Shown here: positions 7,819 through 17,320 of the stretch, piece by piece
Position numbering within the stretch: position 1 is the stretch's first letter
Layout of the letters: each line of letters starts with the position of its first letter
DNA from: Methylotenera_A sp046594915
GTDB taxonomy: Bacteria > Pseudomonadota > Gammaproteobacteria > Burkholderiales > Methylophilaceae
Direction of reading: 5' to 3'
Assembly: GCA_046594915.1 (NCBI GenBank)
Contig: JBKJRC010000016.1
Span: 95,452-159,451, forward strand
DNA: 64,000 bases
Translations under genes and position numbers: made by a program
Notes under the pieces: model-generated
What the model saw: only the letters and a program-made list of their open reading frames with translations
Told to the model about the DNA's origin: nothing
The model's database searches: none

Positions 7819-9702
7819 ATGCATAGCAATTATAGATTAAAGCAAGCCGTGTTGACGGCGCTTACCATGTTATCTCTTGGTGTGCAAAATTCGTCTTTTG
7901 CGGTTGGCTTAGGCGAGATCGAAGTGCGATCTCATATTGGGCAGCCGCTTCTAGCCAACGTTAAAGTACAAGGCGTTGAAGGCCTGAAAGACCAAGCCTG
8001 CTTTAGGCTAGGCAATGACGCCAATGGCCTGAATCAAATCAGTAATGCCAATGTAAGGTTGGGCAATATCAAAGGTGATGAAGCAATTTTAAGCATTTCA
8101 ACTACCCAAGCGATAACCGAGCCTATTGTCAGTTTGTCGGTGATTGCAGAATGTGATAGTACATTTCGCCGCGATTATGTTTTATTAATTGACCCGCTTT
8201 TAACCACCGAAATTGAAAACGCAAATGATGCGCAAATTAACAACACTGTCGAGATAACCGACACTCTTGTTGAGAAATCTGCTGTTACAACATCGCGCGC
8301 GAATAAAACCAGTAACAATCAAATCGTTAAACTTAAAAAAAATACTGCCAAAAAGTCAATAGTTAACACTAAAAATGCAGCAAATAACGACAATATTGTA
8401 TTAACGGTTAATTACGATAAAAAACTTAGTAGCAATACCAATACACAAAATGCGCCTACTGTTCATGCAAGAAATACTGCTAAAGCATCCAAACCGCGTT
8501 TAAGTATTTCTGGCGCAACATTTGAAAATAACGCCAATGCAATTGGCTTGCGTTTAGACAAACAATTGCATTTTTCTGCAGAAACTGCACCGCAAGCACT
8601 TGCCAGCAACATCGCTATAGAAGATGAAACAACAGTGTTGAGTAATCGCCTGGCGCATTTAGAGCAGCAAATTACCACGCTGCAACAACGTAACCGTGCG
8701 CTTGAAGCGGAAAAAAACGCACAAATCAAGCCACAAGCAGAAAACTTGCTTGAGTCAAATCTGCCAAAGAGCAATACAACATGGTGGCCGTATTTAGCAG
8801 GCCTTGGCTTATTGATAGGCGGTTATTTTGCGGCTGATTTTTGGCGCCGTCGCCGTCAATCACAGCAACTAGATAGCGCAGAAGATGTGTGGGACGTGCT
8901 AGACGCGAATTCTAATATTGTGTATTACAAAGACATTGGTCTTGACGATACCTTATTTGAAGATAAACCAGTGCCAGAGGCTAAATCTTCAGAACAATCC
9001 GCGTTAAAATCCGCTAAAGTGAGCGTACTTAAAACAGAAGCAGAAGCGCCTTTTCAAGTTGAAGAAGACAATTTTGAGCACAATATTCTAGACCACGCTG
9101 ATGTATTTTTATCACACGGACGCACCAGTTTAGCGATTCAATTACTGCAAAATCATTTGCTCGACTTTCCTAAGCAATCGGTCACTATCTGGCTATTTTT
9201 GCTGGATTTGGTGGCGAAAGAGAATTTACCCGCGGTGTACGAACAGACTGCGCTGGAATGTAAAGAACACTTCAATATCAAAATTGCCGCTTTTGCAGCA
9301 GAAGACAATACCAATTCAGATAAAAGTTTAGAGTCTTTTTCACGCCTTACCAACGGCTTACAACAAGTTTGGGGTACGCCTGCCGCCTTGGTGTATTTGG
9401 ATGATCTGATTTATAACAGCCGTTTAGAAGCACGTGTTGGCTTTGAAAAAGGCGTTATCGAAGAACTGGTTTTACTAAGAGGTATTGCCCAAAACAACTT
9501 TAATACAGCAGACGTAATTCATTTGGATGAGAAAAAAATGGCCATTAAAGAACTAAAAGAAGCGAAAATAGCAGCAACCAAAGCCGATAAATTGCAAAAA
9601 TTAGAAGAGTTAACACTCGCTGACACTGCAAAAACTGAGCCTGCTGCAAAAGCACCAGTGCATGAAGAGTTATTTGAATTTAATTTAATTGAATATAAAT
9701 AA
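7819..9702 (+). CDS. FimV/HubP-family polar protein
   Basis: A 627-aa protein with FimV architecture. It has a signal peptide (about 1-28, cleavage near SSFAVG) and the conserved FimV N-terminal domain (GLGEIEVRSHIGQPLLANVKV, about 30-120). A long low-complexity Asn/Thr/Lys-rich linker follows, then a coiled coil (273-305), one transmembrane helix (about 322-341) and an acidic cytoplasmic part. That part has TPR-like helices (about 415-520) and a Lys/Ala-rich tail. No LysM domain is visible, unlike classical FimV. Family members organise polar type IV pili, chemotaxis and flagella. RBS CAGGTAA lies before ATG 7819. A second FimV-like gene lies at 28147. Confidence 0.8.
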   Translation: MHSNYRLKQAVLTALTMLSLGVQNSSFAVGLGEIEVRSHIGQPLLANVKVQGVEGLKDQACFRLGNDANGLNQISNANVRLGNIKGDEAILSISTTQAITEPIVSLSVIAECDSTFRRDYVLLIDPLLTTEIENANDAQINNTVEITDTLVEKSAVTTSRANKTSNNQIVKLKKNTAKKSIVNTKNAANNDNIVLTVNYDKKLSSNTNTQNAPTVHARNTAKASKPRLSISGATFENNANAIGLRLDKQLHFSAETAPQALASNIAIEDETTVLSNRLAHLEQQITTLQQRNRALEAEKNAQIKPQAENLLESNLPKSNTTWWPYLAGLGLLIGGYFAADFWRRRRQSQQLDSAEDVWDVLDANSNIVYYKDIGLDDTLFEDKPVPEAKSSEQSALKSAKVSVLKTEAEAPFQVEEDNFEHNILDHADVFLSHGRTSLAIQLLQNHLLDFPKQSVTIWLFLLDLVAKENLPAVYEQTALECKEHFNIKIAAFAAEDNTNSDKSLESFSRLTNGLQQVWGTPAALVYLDDLIYNSRLEARVGFEKGVIEELVLLRGIAQNNFNTADVIHLDEKKMAIKELKEAKIAATKADKLQKLEELTLADTAKTEPAAKAPVHEELFEFNLIEYK

Positions 9703-9731
9703 CTCTATTTAAACGCAAAAGTTGCGTCTGT

Positions 9732-10625
9732 TTAGGCTGTGTATTTAGAGTAGTACTCTAGCATCAAACCACAAAAGATGGCTAAGCCAATCCAGTTGTT
9801 GTGTAAAAACGCTTTAAAACAATGCGTTTTAAAGCGTTTTTTTATTAATTTATATTGCCACAATATCAGCAATAATGCGGCAATAAGTCCAATATAATAA
9901 TAGCGCCCGTAGCCCATTAACTGCCCAACATAAACCAATAAACCCAACATTGCGGCATAACTTGCCATCACGGCAATCACATCATATTTGCCGAAAAATA
10001 TGGCAGAAGACTTTATGCCAATGTTTAAATCATCGTCGCGGTCTACCATTGCGTATTCGGTATCATAAGCGATTGCCCAAAACACGTTTGCCGCCAACAA
10101 AATCCAAGCTATTAGCGGAATATAATCATTAACAGCGGCAAACGCCATGGGGATACCAAAACCGAATGCCACACCTAAGTAGGCCTGTGGAATTGCCAGA
10201 AAGCGCTTAGTGTAAGGATAGGTTGCAGCTAAAAACAAGGCGGCAAACGACAATAAAATAGTGGTTTTATTAAACAGCAATACCAAACAAAACGCCAACA
10301 AGCTTAAGCCTGCCGCCAATAAATACGCTTCTTTTACGCTTACTTCACTTGTTGCCAGCGGCCGATTTTTGGTGCGCTCAACCAAGCCATCATATTTGCG
10401 GTCAGCAATGTCGTTAAGTACGCAACCTGCGCTACGCATTAACACCGTTCCTATAACAAAAATCAGCACAACAACCCAGCCAGGCTTGCCGCGGCTGGCT
10501 ATCCACAAAGCCCACAGAGTTGGCCATAACAATAATAAAATACCAATCGGTTTATCAAGTCGCATTAAACGTTCATAAGCGTTTGACTTTTGGATTAAAG
10601 CTTTTATATTTTTAGACGAATTCAT
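9732..10625 (-). CDS. ubiA: 4-hydroxybenzoate octaprenyltransferase
   Basis: A membrane prenyltransferase joining 4-hydroxybenzoate to a polyprenyl diphosphate in ubiquinone synthesis. The first Asp-rich motif (NDIADRKYDGLVERT, ending in KNRPLA) and the second (AYDTEYAMVDRDDD) are intact, and seven to nine hydrophobic helices follow. The ORF is open to 10673, but ATG 10625 (MNSSKNIKALI) overlaps the ubiC stop as ATGA, giving a 297-aa protein of normal size; I prefer it. Its 3' end contains a large perfect hairpin (9805-9841) that acts on the opposite strand. Last gene of the gmk-rpoZ-spoT-recG-ubiC-ubiA run. Confidence 0.93.
   Translation of the reverse strand: MNSSKNIKALIQKSNAYERLMRLDKPIGILLLLWPTLWALWIASRGKPGWVVVLIFVIGTVLMRSAGCVLNDIADRKYDGLVERTKNRPLATSEVSVKEAYLLAAGLSLLAFCLVLLFNKTTILLSFAALFLAATYPYTKRFLAIPQAYLGVAFGFGIPMAFAAVNDYIPLIAWILLAANVFWAIAYDTEYAMVDRDDDLNIGIKSSAIFFGKYDVIAVMASYAAMLGLLVYVGQLMGYGRYYYIGLIAALLLILWQYKLIKKRFKTHCFKAFLHNNWIGLAIFCGLMLEYYSKYTA
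9805..9844 (+). terminator. Strong terminator for fimV, embedded in ubiA coding sequence
   Basis: A perfect 16-bp stem (9805-9820 with 9826-9841) with a 5-nt loop AATGC is followed on the plus strand by TTT. It begins about 100 bp past the fimV-like stop and lies wholly inside the convergent ubiA reading frame, where it encodes the segment KKRFKTHCFKAFLHN. Confidence 0.75.
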
Positions 10626-11176
10626 TTGAAAAGATTGGGTAAAAACACTTCGGTCACCAAAATAGTAGCGCAATTTAGCCTAAAAACCGAACGCCGCGCC
10701 CATAAATAAGCGGGTTTATCGCTTAAATGTTGCGCTGCTTTTTGGTACAAAACCTGATGGGGCGAAAGTTTTTTATAACTAATCGCCGCCCGTTTTACTT
10801 TAGGGTTGGAAAATAGTGCCGCACCTAGTGGCTTATTGCCCAATTTAGTAAGCCCGTGCCATGCGCCACGCAAGTTGGATCTTAGTAATACGCTACGCGC
10901 GAAAACTACAGGCTGGTCGTCACCAAACAACAAAACCTCACGTATCAGAGCAGTTTTGTGTGTAGGTGTCTGCAATAAATTGGCCTCATCTACAATGACT
11001 ATGTCAAACTTCATCCCAATAAGCTGTACTTTAAAATCTGAGTAACGTCGTTGCAAACTTGAAGTAAGAGAACCACAATCAATTAGCCATGGCTTTAATT
11101 GTCCAAATACTATTGGCCTGTTTAACCAACTGGCTTTATCTGAGGAAAGCTTTAGTAAAGCCAATTTTTTTGACAT
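10622..11176 (-). CDS. ubiC: Chorismate lyase
   Basis: Converts chorismate to 4-hydroxybenzoate and pyruvate, the first committed step to ubiquinone, feeding the ubiA product encoded next. From ATG 11176 (MSKKLALLKL) the protein is 184 aa, the usual size. The ORF extends to 11218 but that would overlap recG by 37 bp and add an atypical N-terminus. Recognisable features are the SLTSSLQRRYSDFKVQLIG segment with the conserved arginine and the late VTEVFLPNLF. The stop overlaps the ubiA start (ATGA), indicating translational coupling. Confidence 0.87.
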   Translation of the reverse strand: MSKKLALLKLSSDKASWLNRPIVFGQLKPWLIDCGSLTSSLQRRYSDFKVQLIGMKFDIVIVDEANLLQTPTHKTALIREVLLFGDDQPVVFARSVLLRSNLRGAWHGLTKLGNKPLGAALFSNPKVKRAAISYKKLSPHQVLYQKAAQHLSDKPAYLWARRSVFRLNCATILVTEVFLPNLFK

Positions 11177-11181
11177 TTGAT

Positions 11182-13221
11182 TCAAACTTTGACCAATTCG
11201 CCAGCATGTTTCATCCACCTTTGTAAATGCGCTTCTACCGCTTGAGGATAATCACTGATTAATTTATCCGCTAGTTTTTTTGCCGCTTCTAGCAAGTCAG
11301 CATCGCGTTCTAAATCGGCAATTTTTAACATTGGGACACCGCTTTGGCGTGTACCTAAAAATTCACCTGGGCCGCGCAAATGCAAATCGGCTTGGGCGAT
11401 GGCAAAACCGTCGTTACTTTCGAATATTACTTTTAATCTTGCTCTTGCTGTCTCACTTAACTTGTTTTGATACAGCAAAATACAAGTGCTTTTGGCCGCG
11501 CCGCGGCCTACTCTGCCGCGCAACTGATGCAATTGACTCAAGCCTGACCGTTCTGCATGCTCAATCACCATTAAACTAGCATTGGGCACATCCACGCCCA
11601 CTTCGATGACAGTTGTAGCCACAAGTAACTGGATATCATTTTTACTGAATGCTTGCATCACCGCCTGCTTTTCGGCAGGTTTCATGCGGCCGTGTATCAA
11701 ACCAATATTAAGCTCTGGAAAGCTGGCTTGCATATGCGCAAATGTGTCATTGGCAGTCTGCAATTGCAGCGCCTCTGATTCTTCGATCAATGGGCAGACC
11801 CAATAGGCTTGGCTGCCAGCCAAGCAGGCTTCACGCACGCGCTGCAGAATTTCATCGCGCCGCTCATCAGATACTAATTTTGTCACAATCGGCGTACGGC
11901 CTGGCGGCAATTCGTCAATCACCGAAACGTCTAAATCGGCAAAATAGCTCATGGATAATGTGCGCGGAATCGGTGTTGCTGTCATCATGAGCTGGTGCGG
12001 TTCTGGCTCACCTTTTTTGCGCAAAGCCAAGCGTTGCTGCACACCAAAACGATGTTGCTCATCAATAATGGCTAAGCCTAGTTTTTTAAAAGTGACCGCA
12101 TCTTGAAATAAAGCGTGTGTGCCTACAGCCAGTTGAGCTGCTCCGCTGGTGATATCGGCTAAAGCGGCCTCACGCTCTTTTTTGCTTTGGCTACCAGTTA
12201 ACCATGCGATTTGGATAGTTAAGGGTTTAAGCCATGTTTCAAATTTTTTGAAGTGCTGTTCGGCTAAAATTTCAGTTGGCGCCATTAATGCCACTTGCCA
12301 ACCATGCTCAATAGTTTGCAATGCCGCCATGCAAGCCACAATGGTTTTGCCGCTACCCACATCGCCTTGTAGTAAACGTTGCATGGGATGCGGCTGGGTT
12401 AAATCTTGACTAATTTCCGTTATGACTTTTTGTTGTGCTTTGGTTAAATTAAAGGGTAAATTTTGAAGCATTTTATGGGTTAACTTTTCAGATATCGCTA
12501 TTGCAGGCGCGTTAATACTGCGGCGTTTGGCGTAATGTTTACGCATCGAAAGCTGCTGGGCCAGTAGTTCATCAAATGCTAATCTGCGCCATTCTGGCGT
12601 GCTGTGATTTTCTAAATCAGCCAAATTCGCTTCTGGCGTGGGGTTATGCAAAGCACGAATACTGTCAGCAAAACTGGGCAACTTAAATGTGTGGTAAACG
12701 GCTGCTGGCAAGGTTTCAGCCAATGCATCCTGTTTTAAAACAAACGCAATCGCTTTGCGAATATTGGGTTGAGTTAAGCCAGCCGTGGTGGGATAAACAG
12801 GCGTTAATGTTTGAGCAACCTCCGTTTTATCGTTCACTGCTTTACACTGTGGATGCACCATTTCGTAACCGAAAAAACCATGCCGGATTTCACCGTATAC
12901 GCGCAATATTAAGCCAACTTTAAGCGCCGCAATTTGGCTGGAGTAAAAATGTAAAAAACGTAAGGTTAACTGGCCGCTGGCATCTTCAATGCGCGCGATT
13001 AAAGCTTTGCGCGGCTGATAAGTCACCTCTGCATGCACAATTTCACCTTCAATTTGCACGGTATCACCAAGGCGCAAATCGCGCACGGCGGTAATGCGCG
13101 TTTCATCCATATAACGCAGCGGAAGATGCAACAATAAATCTTGAACAGTTGAAATGCCAAGCTTGAGTAAGTTGGCAACCAGTGGTTTTGAGAAAGTTTT
13201 AATTTCGTAAAGTTTGGTCAT
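11182..13221 (-). CDS. recG: ATP-dependent DNA helicase RecG
   Basis: A branched-DNA helicase that remodels stalled replication forks. The N-terminal wedge/OB domain occupies about residues 1-240. The superfamily 2 helicase core follows, with Walker A (LLQGDVGSGKTIVA), the DEQH box (AIIDEQHRFGVQQR) and motif III (MTATPIPRT). The C-terminal helicase half has IEVGVDVPNA and QLRGRVGRG. I take ATG 13221 (MTKLYEIKTF), giving 679 aa. The ORF is open to 13266, inside the 3' end of spoT. Either start leaves tight coupling with spoT upstream. Confidence 0.95.
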   Translation of the reverse strand: MTKLYEIKTFSKPLVANLLKLGISTVQDLLLHLPLRYMDETRITAVRDLRLGDTVQIEGEIVHAEVTYQPRKALIARIEDASGQLTLRFLHFYSSQIAALKVGLILRVYGEIRHGFFGYEMVHPQCKAVNDKTEVAQTLTPVYPTTAGLTQPNIRKAIAFVLKQDALAETLPAAVYHTFKLPSFADSIRALHNPTPEANLADLENHSTPEWRRLAFDELLAQQLSMRKHYAKRRSINAPAIAISEKLTHKMLQNLPFNLTKAQQKVITEISQDLTQPHPMQRLLQGDVGSGKTIVACMAALQTIEHGWQVALMAPTEILAEQHFKKFETWLKPLTIQIAWLTGSQSKKEREAALADITSGAAQLAVGTHALFQDAVTFKKLGLAIIDEQHRFGVQQRLALRKKGEPEPHQLMMTATPIPRTLSMSYFADLDVSVIDELPPGRTPIVTKLVSDERRDEILQRVREACLAGSQAYWVCPLIEESEALQLQTANDTFAHMQASFPELNIGLIHGRMKPAEKQAVMQAFSKNDIQLLVATTVIEVGVDVPNASLMVIEHAERSGLSQLHQLRGRVGRGAAKSTCILLYQNKLSETARARLKVIFESNDGFAIAQADLHLRGPGEFLGTRQSGVPMLKIADLERDADLLEAAKKLADKLISDYPQAVEAHLQRWMKHAGELVKV

Positions 13222-13237
13222 GCCAAAAGATGAAAAC

Positions 13238-15481
13238 TTACTGAATTCTATTTTCTGAATTGCCACCCTTGACGCGATTAATGCGCACTACATCGGGAAT
13301 TTTGCGTAAATTGCGCATTAAATCGGCTAAATGCACGCGATTACGCACTTGCACCATAAAATTCACATTGGAATACTGGCTGCCGTCGGAATCTTCTACG
13401 CTCACGTTATCGATATTGGCGCCGGCCTCTGAAATACCGGCGGCAATTTTTGCCAGCATGCCGCGCTCGTTCGCTACCACCATGCGCACATTTACTTTGA
13501 ACAATTTTTGATTGTCTGGATCCCACTCCACATCCAGCCATTTATCTGGGTCTAGCTTAAATTTAGCGACAGTTGCGCAATCATGTGTGTGAATGATTAA
13601 GCCTTTTTCTTTGTTAATAAAGCCTAAAATCGGGTCGCCCGGAATAGGCGTGCAACACTGCGCAAATTGCACTGCCATGCCCTCAGAACCACGAATGGTA
13701 ATCGTATCCAGCGCTTTAAAGACTTTTGTTTTTCCGTTATCTGCACTGGTTAAGTCTGGATTCGTCGCGACTAATTGATGCGCCACCATCAGACTGACAC
13801 GCTTGCCCAAACCGATATCAGCCAAGATTTCGACTTTATCTTTTGCGCCATAATCACGCATCACTTTTTGCCACTGTTTATCGGTAACCGCACTTGGTTC
13901 TATATGCAGCGCACGCAAGGCCAGGTTTAACATGCGTTCACCTAAATGTGCTGACTCTGATATTTGTATGGTTTTTAAATAATGTCGAATATGCGAACGC
14001 GCTTTACCGGTGACCACATAATTAAGCCAAGATGGATTTGGTTTGGCCAAAGCCGCTGTGATGATTTCCACATGGTCGCCATTGCGCATTTCTGCACGCA
14101 GCGGCGCTAATTCATTATTGATTTTAACCGCCACGCAACTATTGCCCACATCGGTATGTACCGCATAAGCAAAATCTACCGCGGTAGAGCCGCGTGGTAA
14201 GGCTAAAATTTTGCCTTTGGGCGTAAATACATACACTTCATCTGGAAATAAATCGACTTTAAAGTGCTCTAAAAATTCATAGCTGTCTTCACTTTCGGTT
14301 TGAATCTCTAACAAGCGTTGCAACCATTGATGCGTTTGTTGCTGCAATGTAGTTAAATTAGCATCTGAAGTTTTATACATCCAATGTGCCGCCACGCCAG
14401 CATTGGCAATGTTATGCATTTGTTCGCTACGAATTTGCACCTCGATTGGCGTACCAAAAGGACCGAATAACGTGGTATGCAACGATTGGTAGCCGTTGGC
14501 TTTGGGTATGGCGATATAATCTTTAAATTTACCAGGAATCGGTTTATACAACGCATGCAAATGGCCCAAGGTTAAATAGCATTGCGCCATATCTTTAACT
14601 AAGATTCTAAAACCATAAATATCGTGTATTTGCTCTAATGCGCTGCCTTTACTGGCCATTTTTCGATACACGCTATACAGATGTTTTTGACGGCCTTTTA
14701 CGTCCGCTTCAATGTGTACCTCTGCCAAACGTTCTTTAATGGCATCTAAAATTTTGGCGATGACTTCTTTACGATTACCACTGGCAACTTTGATGGCTTT
14801 TGACAGCACGCGGTAGCGCATCGGATACAAATATTGAAAGCTTAAATCTTCCAGTTCCTGATAAATGATATTAAGCCCAAGCCGATTGGCAATTGGCGCA
14901 TAAATTTCTAAGGTTTCGCGCGCAATGCGCTTCTGTTTTTCTGGCTTCATCGATTCCAGCGTCTGCATATTGTGCAATCTATCGGCCAATTTCACCAAAA
15001 TCACGCGTACATCTTCGCTCATCGCCAACAGCATTTTGCGAAAGTTTTCCGCCTGCGCCTGCGTGACACTTTGAAACTCAATTTTATCTAACTTGGTTAA
15101 TCCATCTACCAGCACGCCAACTTGTTTGCCAAATAATTCAGAGATTTCCGCTACCGAAACGCCGGTATCTTCCACCACATCATGCAGCAAAGCCGCTAGC
15201 AAAGTAGGCAAATCCAAATGCAGTTTGGCTAAAATGCAAGCGACTGAAACTGGATGTGTAATATACGGCTCACCCGTTTTGCGCGTTTGGCCTTGATGCG
15301 CTTTTGCAGCATAGCGATACGCCGCCCACACTTGTTCAATGTCGGCCTGGCTAAAATATTCTTTTAATAAAAGTGTGAGTTGTGATGTTTCAGAATCTGC
15401 CGGCAACAGACTAGGCTCGGCAGAATGAAAAGTGTCGATAATTGGTTTGTTAATGCCCGATTTGGTCGCAGTTTTTGGCAT
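13238..15481 (-). CDS. spoT: Bifunctional (p)ppGpp synthetase/hydrolase
   Basis: Makes and degrades the stringent-response alarmone. At 747 aa the order is: HD hydrolase domain (about 50-200, with ALLHDVVEDTG and RLHNMQTL); synthetase domain (about 240-370, GFRILVKD, IPGKFKDYIAIPKANGYQSLHT); TGS (about 405-465, DEVYVFTPKGKI); helical/zinc-finger region (CCTPIPGDPI); and C-terminal ACT domain (about 665-745). Both catalytic motifs look intact, consistent with the bifunctional SpoT/Rel type usual with rpoZ upstream. It lies 28 bp after rpoZ. Confidence 0.94.
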   Translation of the reverse strand: MPKTATKSGINKPIIDTFHSAEPSLLPADSETSQLTLLLKEYFSQADIEQVWAAYRYAAKAHQGQTRKTGEPYITHPVSVACILAKLHLDLPTLLAALLHDVVEDTGVSVAEISELFGKQVGVLVDGLTKLDKIEFQSVTQAQAENFRKMLLAMSEDVRVILVKLADRLHNMQTLESMKPEKQKRIARETLEIYAPIANRLGLNIIYQELEDLSFQYLYPMRYRVLSKAIKVASGNRKEVIAKILDAIKERLAEVHIEADVKGRQKHLYSVYRKMASKGSALEQIHDIYGFRILVKDMAQCYLTLGHLHALYKPIPGKFKDYIAIPKANGYQSLHTTLFGPFGTPIEVQIRSEQMHNIANAGVAAHWMYKTSDANLTTLQQQTHQWLQRLLEIQTESEDSYEFLEHFKVDLFPDEVYVFTPKGKILALPRGSTAVDFAYAVHTDVGNSCVAVKINNELAPLRAEMRNGDHVEIITAALAKPNPSWLNYVVTGKARSHIRHYLKTIQISESAHLGERMLNLALRALHIEPSAVTDKQWQKVMRDYGAKDKVEILADIGLGKRVSLMVAHQLVATNPDLTSADNGKTKVFKALDTITIRGSEGMAVQFAQCCTPIPGDPILGFINKEKGLIIHTHDCATVAKFKLDPDKWLDVEWDPDNQKLFKVNVRMVVANERGMLAKIAAGISEAGANIDNVSVEDSDGSQYSNVNFMVQVRNRVHLADLMRNLRKIPDVVRINRVKGGNSENRIQ

Positions 15482-15509
15482 TGTGATGCATGTTAGAGTC
15501 TTGGTTGCC

Positions 15510-15722
15510 TTACGGATGCGTACGGTTTAAAATTTCTATACCCACTTTACCCGCGGCAATTTCACGCAAAGCCAACACAGTTGGCTTGTCTTTTTGGCCT
15601 GAGCTGTGCACAAATGGATCAGAACCATTTGCCAGCTGACGCGCGCGATAAGCCGCTACTAAGGTTAATTGAAAGCGGTTCGGGATTTTTTCTAAACAAT
15701 CATCTACGGTAATACGGGCCAT
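15510..15722 (-). CDS. rpoZ: RNA polymerase omega subunit
   Basis: 70 aa. The typical omega opening MARITVDDCLEKIPNRFQLTLVAAYRA is followed by RQLANG and a short C-terminal tail with ALREIAAGKVG. Omega assists folding of beta' and forms part of a ppGpp-binding site, which fits its place between gmk (GTP supply) and spoT (ppGpp metabolism). Confidence 0.95.
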   Translation of the reverse strand: MARITVDDCLEKIPNRFQLTLVAAYRARQLANGSDPFVHSSGQKDKPTVLALREIAAGKVGIEILNRTHP

Positions 15723-15792
15723 TTTTAATCCTTAAAGTTAATAGTTTCGTTAAAATGTAATGTGCAGTTCATTTAAATATGACTGCTGAATC

Positions 15793-15851
15793 AGGTTAAT
15801 TGTTCGGCCAAGTTAACACTCAAATTAGGTTAATATTTGAATCAAGTTAAC
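15793..15851. repeat. Two tandem AGGTTAAT-N9-AAGTTAAC units
   Basis: AGGTTAAT (15793-15800) and AAGTTAAC (15810-15817) are repeated at 15827-15834 and 15844-15851, with the same 9-bp spacer length and a 34-bp period. The second unit overlaps the gmk stop region. Each half-pair is close to an inverted GTTAA motif. Function unknown. Confidence 0.55.
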
Positions 15852-16477
15852 TGTTGAACAAGTGCAGCATAGCGCTGTAATTGTGCTGGCGATTTAAGCC
15901 TGCTTGCGCGAATAATCGCCATTAAATCTTGCAAAGCCACATCGAAATTATCATTGATTGTAACATAATCAAACTCCATCACATGGCTCATTTCCTCACG
16001 TGCCGCAGCAACGCGCTTATTAATCACTTCCACACTATCTTGGCCGCGATTATTAAGTCTAAATTCCAATGTTTCAACCGATGGCGGCAAAATAAAAATG
16101 CCGATGCTGTCTGGATAAATCGCGCGCACTTGCGCCGCGCCTTGCCAATCAATTTCTAAAATCACATCGTAACCAGCCTCTAATGCGCTATCCACTGCCG
16201 CTTGCGAAGTACCGTATTTTGCGCCGTGAACATCTGCGCTTTCTAAAAAACCACCTGCGTTTAATACATTCAAAAACTGCGCTTCATTAACAAAATGATA
16301 ATGCACACCATTTTCTTCACCTACGCGTGGCGCGCGAGTGGTGTGCGAAACGGATAGTTTAATCTGCGCATCATGCATCAATATCGACTTAACCAAACTG
16401 GTTTTGCCCGCGCCAGAAGCTGCCGTCACAATAAAAAGATTACCTGCAACCTGATTTAATACCATGCTTAATGTCAT
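15842..16477 (-). CDS. gmk: Guanylate kinase
   Basis: Phosphorylates GMP to GDP. 211 aa with the P-loop AASGAGKTSLV near the N-terminus, the GMP-binding HTTRAPRVGEENGVHYHF and the EIDWQGAAQVR segment. ATG 16477 lies 3 bp after the Anbu stop; an alternative Met at 16465 would also give a complete enzyme. The close spacing suggests gmk is co-transcribed with the Anbu cluster upstream as well as with rpoZ-spoT downstream. Confidence 0.95.
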   Translation of the reverse strand: MTLSMVLNQVAGNLFIVTAASGAGKTSLVKSILMHDAQIKLSVSHTTRAPRVGEENGVHYHFVNEAQFLNVLNAGGFLESADVHGAKYGTSQAAVDSALEAGYDVILEIDWQGAAQVRAIYPDSIGIFILPPSVETLEFRLNNRGQDSVEVINKRVAAAREEMSHVMEFDYVTINDNFDVALQDLMAIIRASRLKSPAQLQRYAALVQQLT

Positions 16478-16480
16478 GCT

Positions 16481-17215
16481 TTAACACCAATCTGGGCTTG
16501 GTAAAGCCGAAAAAACTTCTTTCAACCCAGCGCCCCAGCCTTGTCTCACTTTAGAATAATAAGGATCAGCTTCTGCAATACGCTGCTTACAATCGGCATG
16601 CAGGCTATCAACGCGGTAAATCAGCAAATCGATTGGCGCAGCGACAGAAACGTTGCTACGAATGGTAGAATCGAATGAAATCAGCAGACATTTTACTGCA
16701 TCCATCATGTCGGTATTATATTGCACGACGCGATCTATGATGGGTTTGCCGTATTTTATCTCGCCGATTTGGAAATAAGGCGTTTCATTGCAGGTTTCAA
16801 TAAAATTGCCCGCCGAATACACATTAAACAAACGCGGCTTTTCGCCTTTGATTTGTCCACCAATTAATATGCTGGCGTTAAACTCAATCTGGTGACTTTT
16901 AAAATGCTCGCCCTCTTCTTCAAAAGTTGCACGTAACTCACGTCCAACTAAACTAGCCGCTTCAAACATGCTTTCAACGTTATGTAAGTGCTTACTATTT
17001 TCTTCTGGGTTGCTAATTTTTAAGCGCAAAGAACTAATAACGGATTGCGTAATGGCCAGATTCCCCGATGTCATTAACACGATTACGCGCTCATTTTTTA
17101 CTTCAAAAATATGCATTTTTGGAGAAATAGCCACTTGATCAATCCCCGCATTGGTGCGGGTGTCGGATGCGAAAACCAAACCTTGCTCTAATAATACGCC
17201 GACGCAATATGTCAT
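16481..17215 (-). CDS. Anbu-type proteasome-like peptidase (COG3484)
   Basis: A 244-aa Ntn-hydrolase of the ancestral beta subunit (Anbu) class. After Met removal Thr2 would be the nucleophile. The opening TYCVGVLLEQGLVFASDTRTNAGIDQ matches the family and includes the conserved Asp and Arg around the active site. No propeptide is present, as expected for Anbu. The C-terminal part has SFDSTIRSNVSVAAPIDLLIY, a conserved Anbu segment. Family studies link Anbu genetically with ATP-grasp, alpha-E and transglutaminase genes, all present here just upstream. Physiological substrate is unknown; a predicted role is processing of a peptide tag or conjugate. Confidence 0.9.
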   Translation of the reverse strand: MTYCVGVLLEQGLVFASDTRTNAGIDQVAISPKMHIFEVKNERVIVLMTSGNLAITQSVISSLRLKISNPEENSKHLHNVESMFEAASLVGRELRATFEEEGEHFKSHQIEFNASILIGGQIKGEKPRLFNVYSAGNFIETCNETPYFQIGEIKYGKPIIDRVVQYNTDMMDAVKCLLISFDSTIRSNVSVAAPIDLLIYRVDSLHADCKQRIAEADPYYSKVRQGWGAGLKEVFSALPSPDWC

Positions 17216-17320
17216 GATAATAATGGAAAGTCAGAATTTACTAAAAACGAATCATACCATTTTGAATAATGGCTGATGATGGAATGCATGAATTATTTGC
17301 TGATTTTTTGTGTTGATAAA

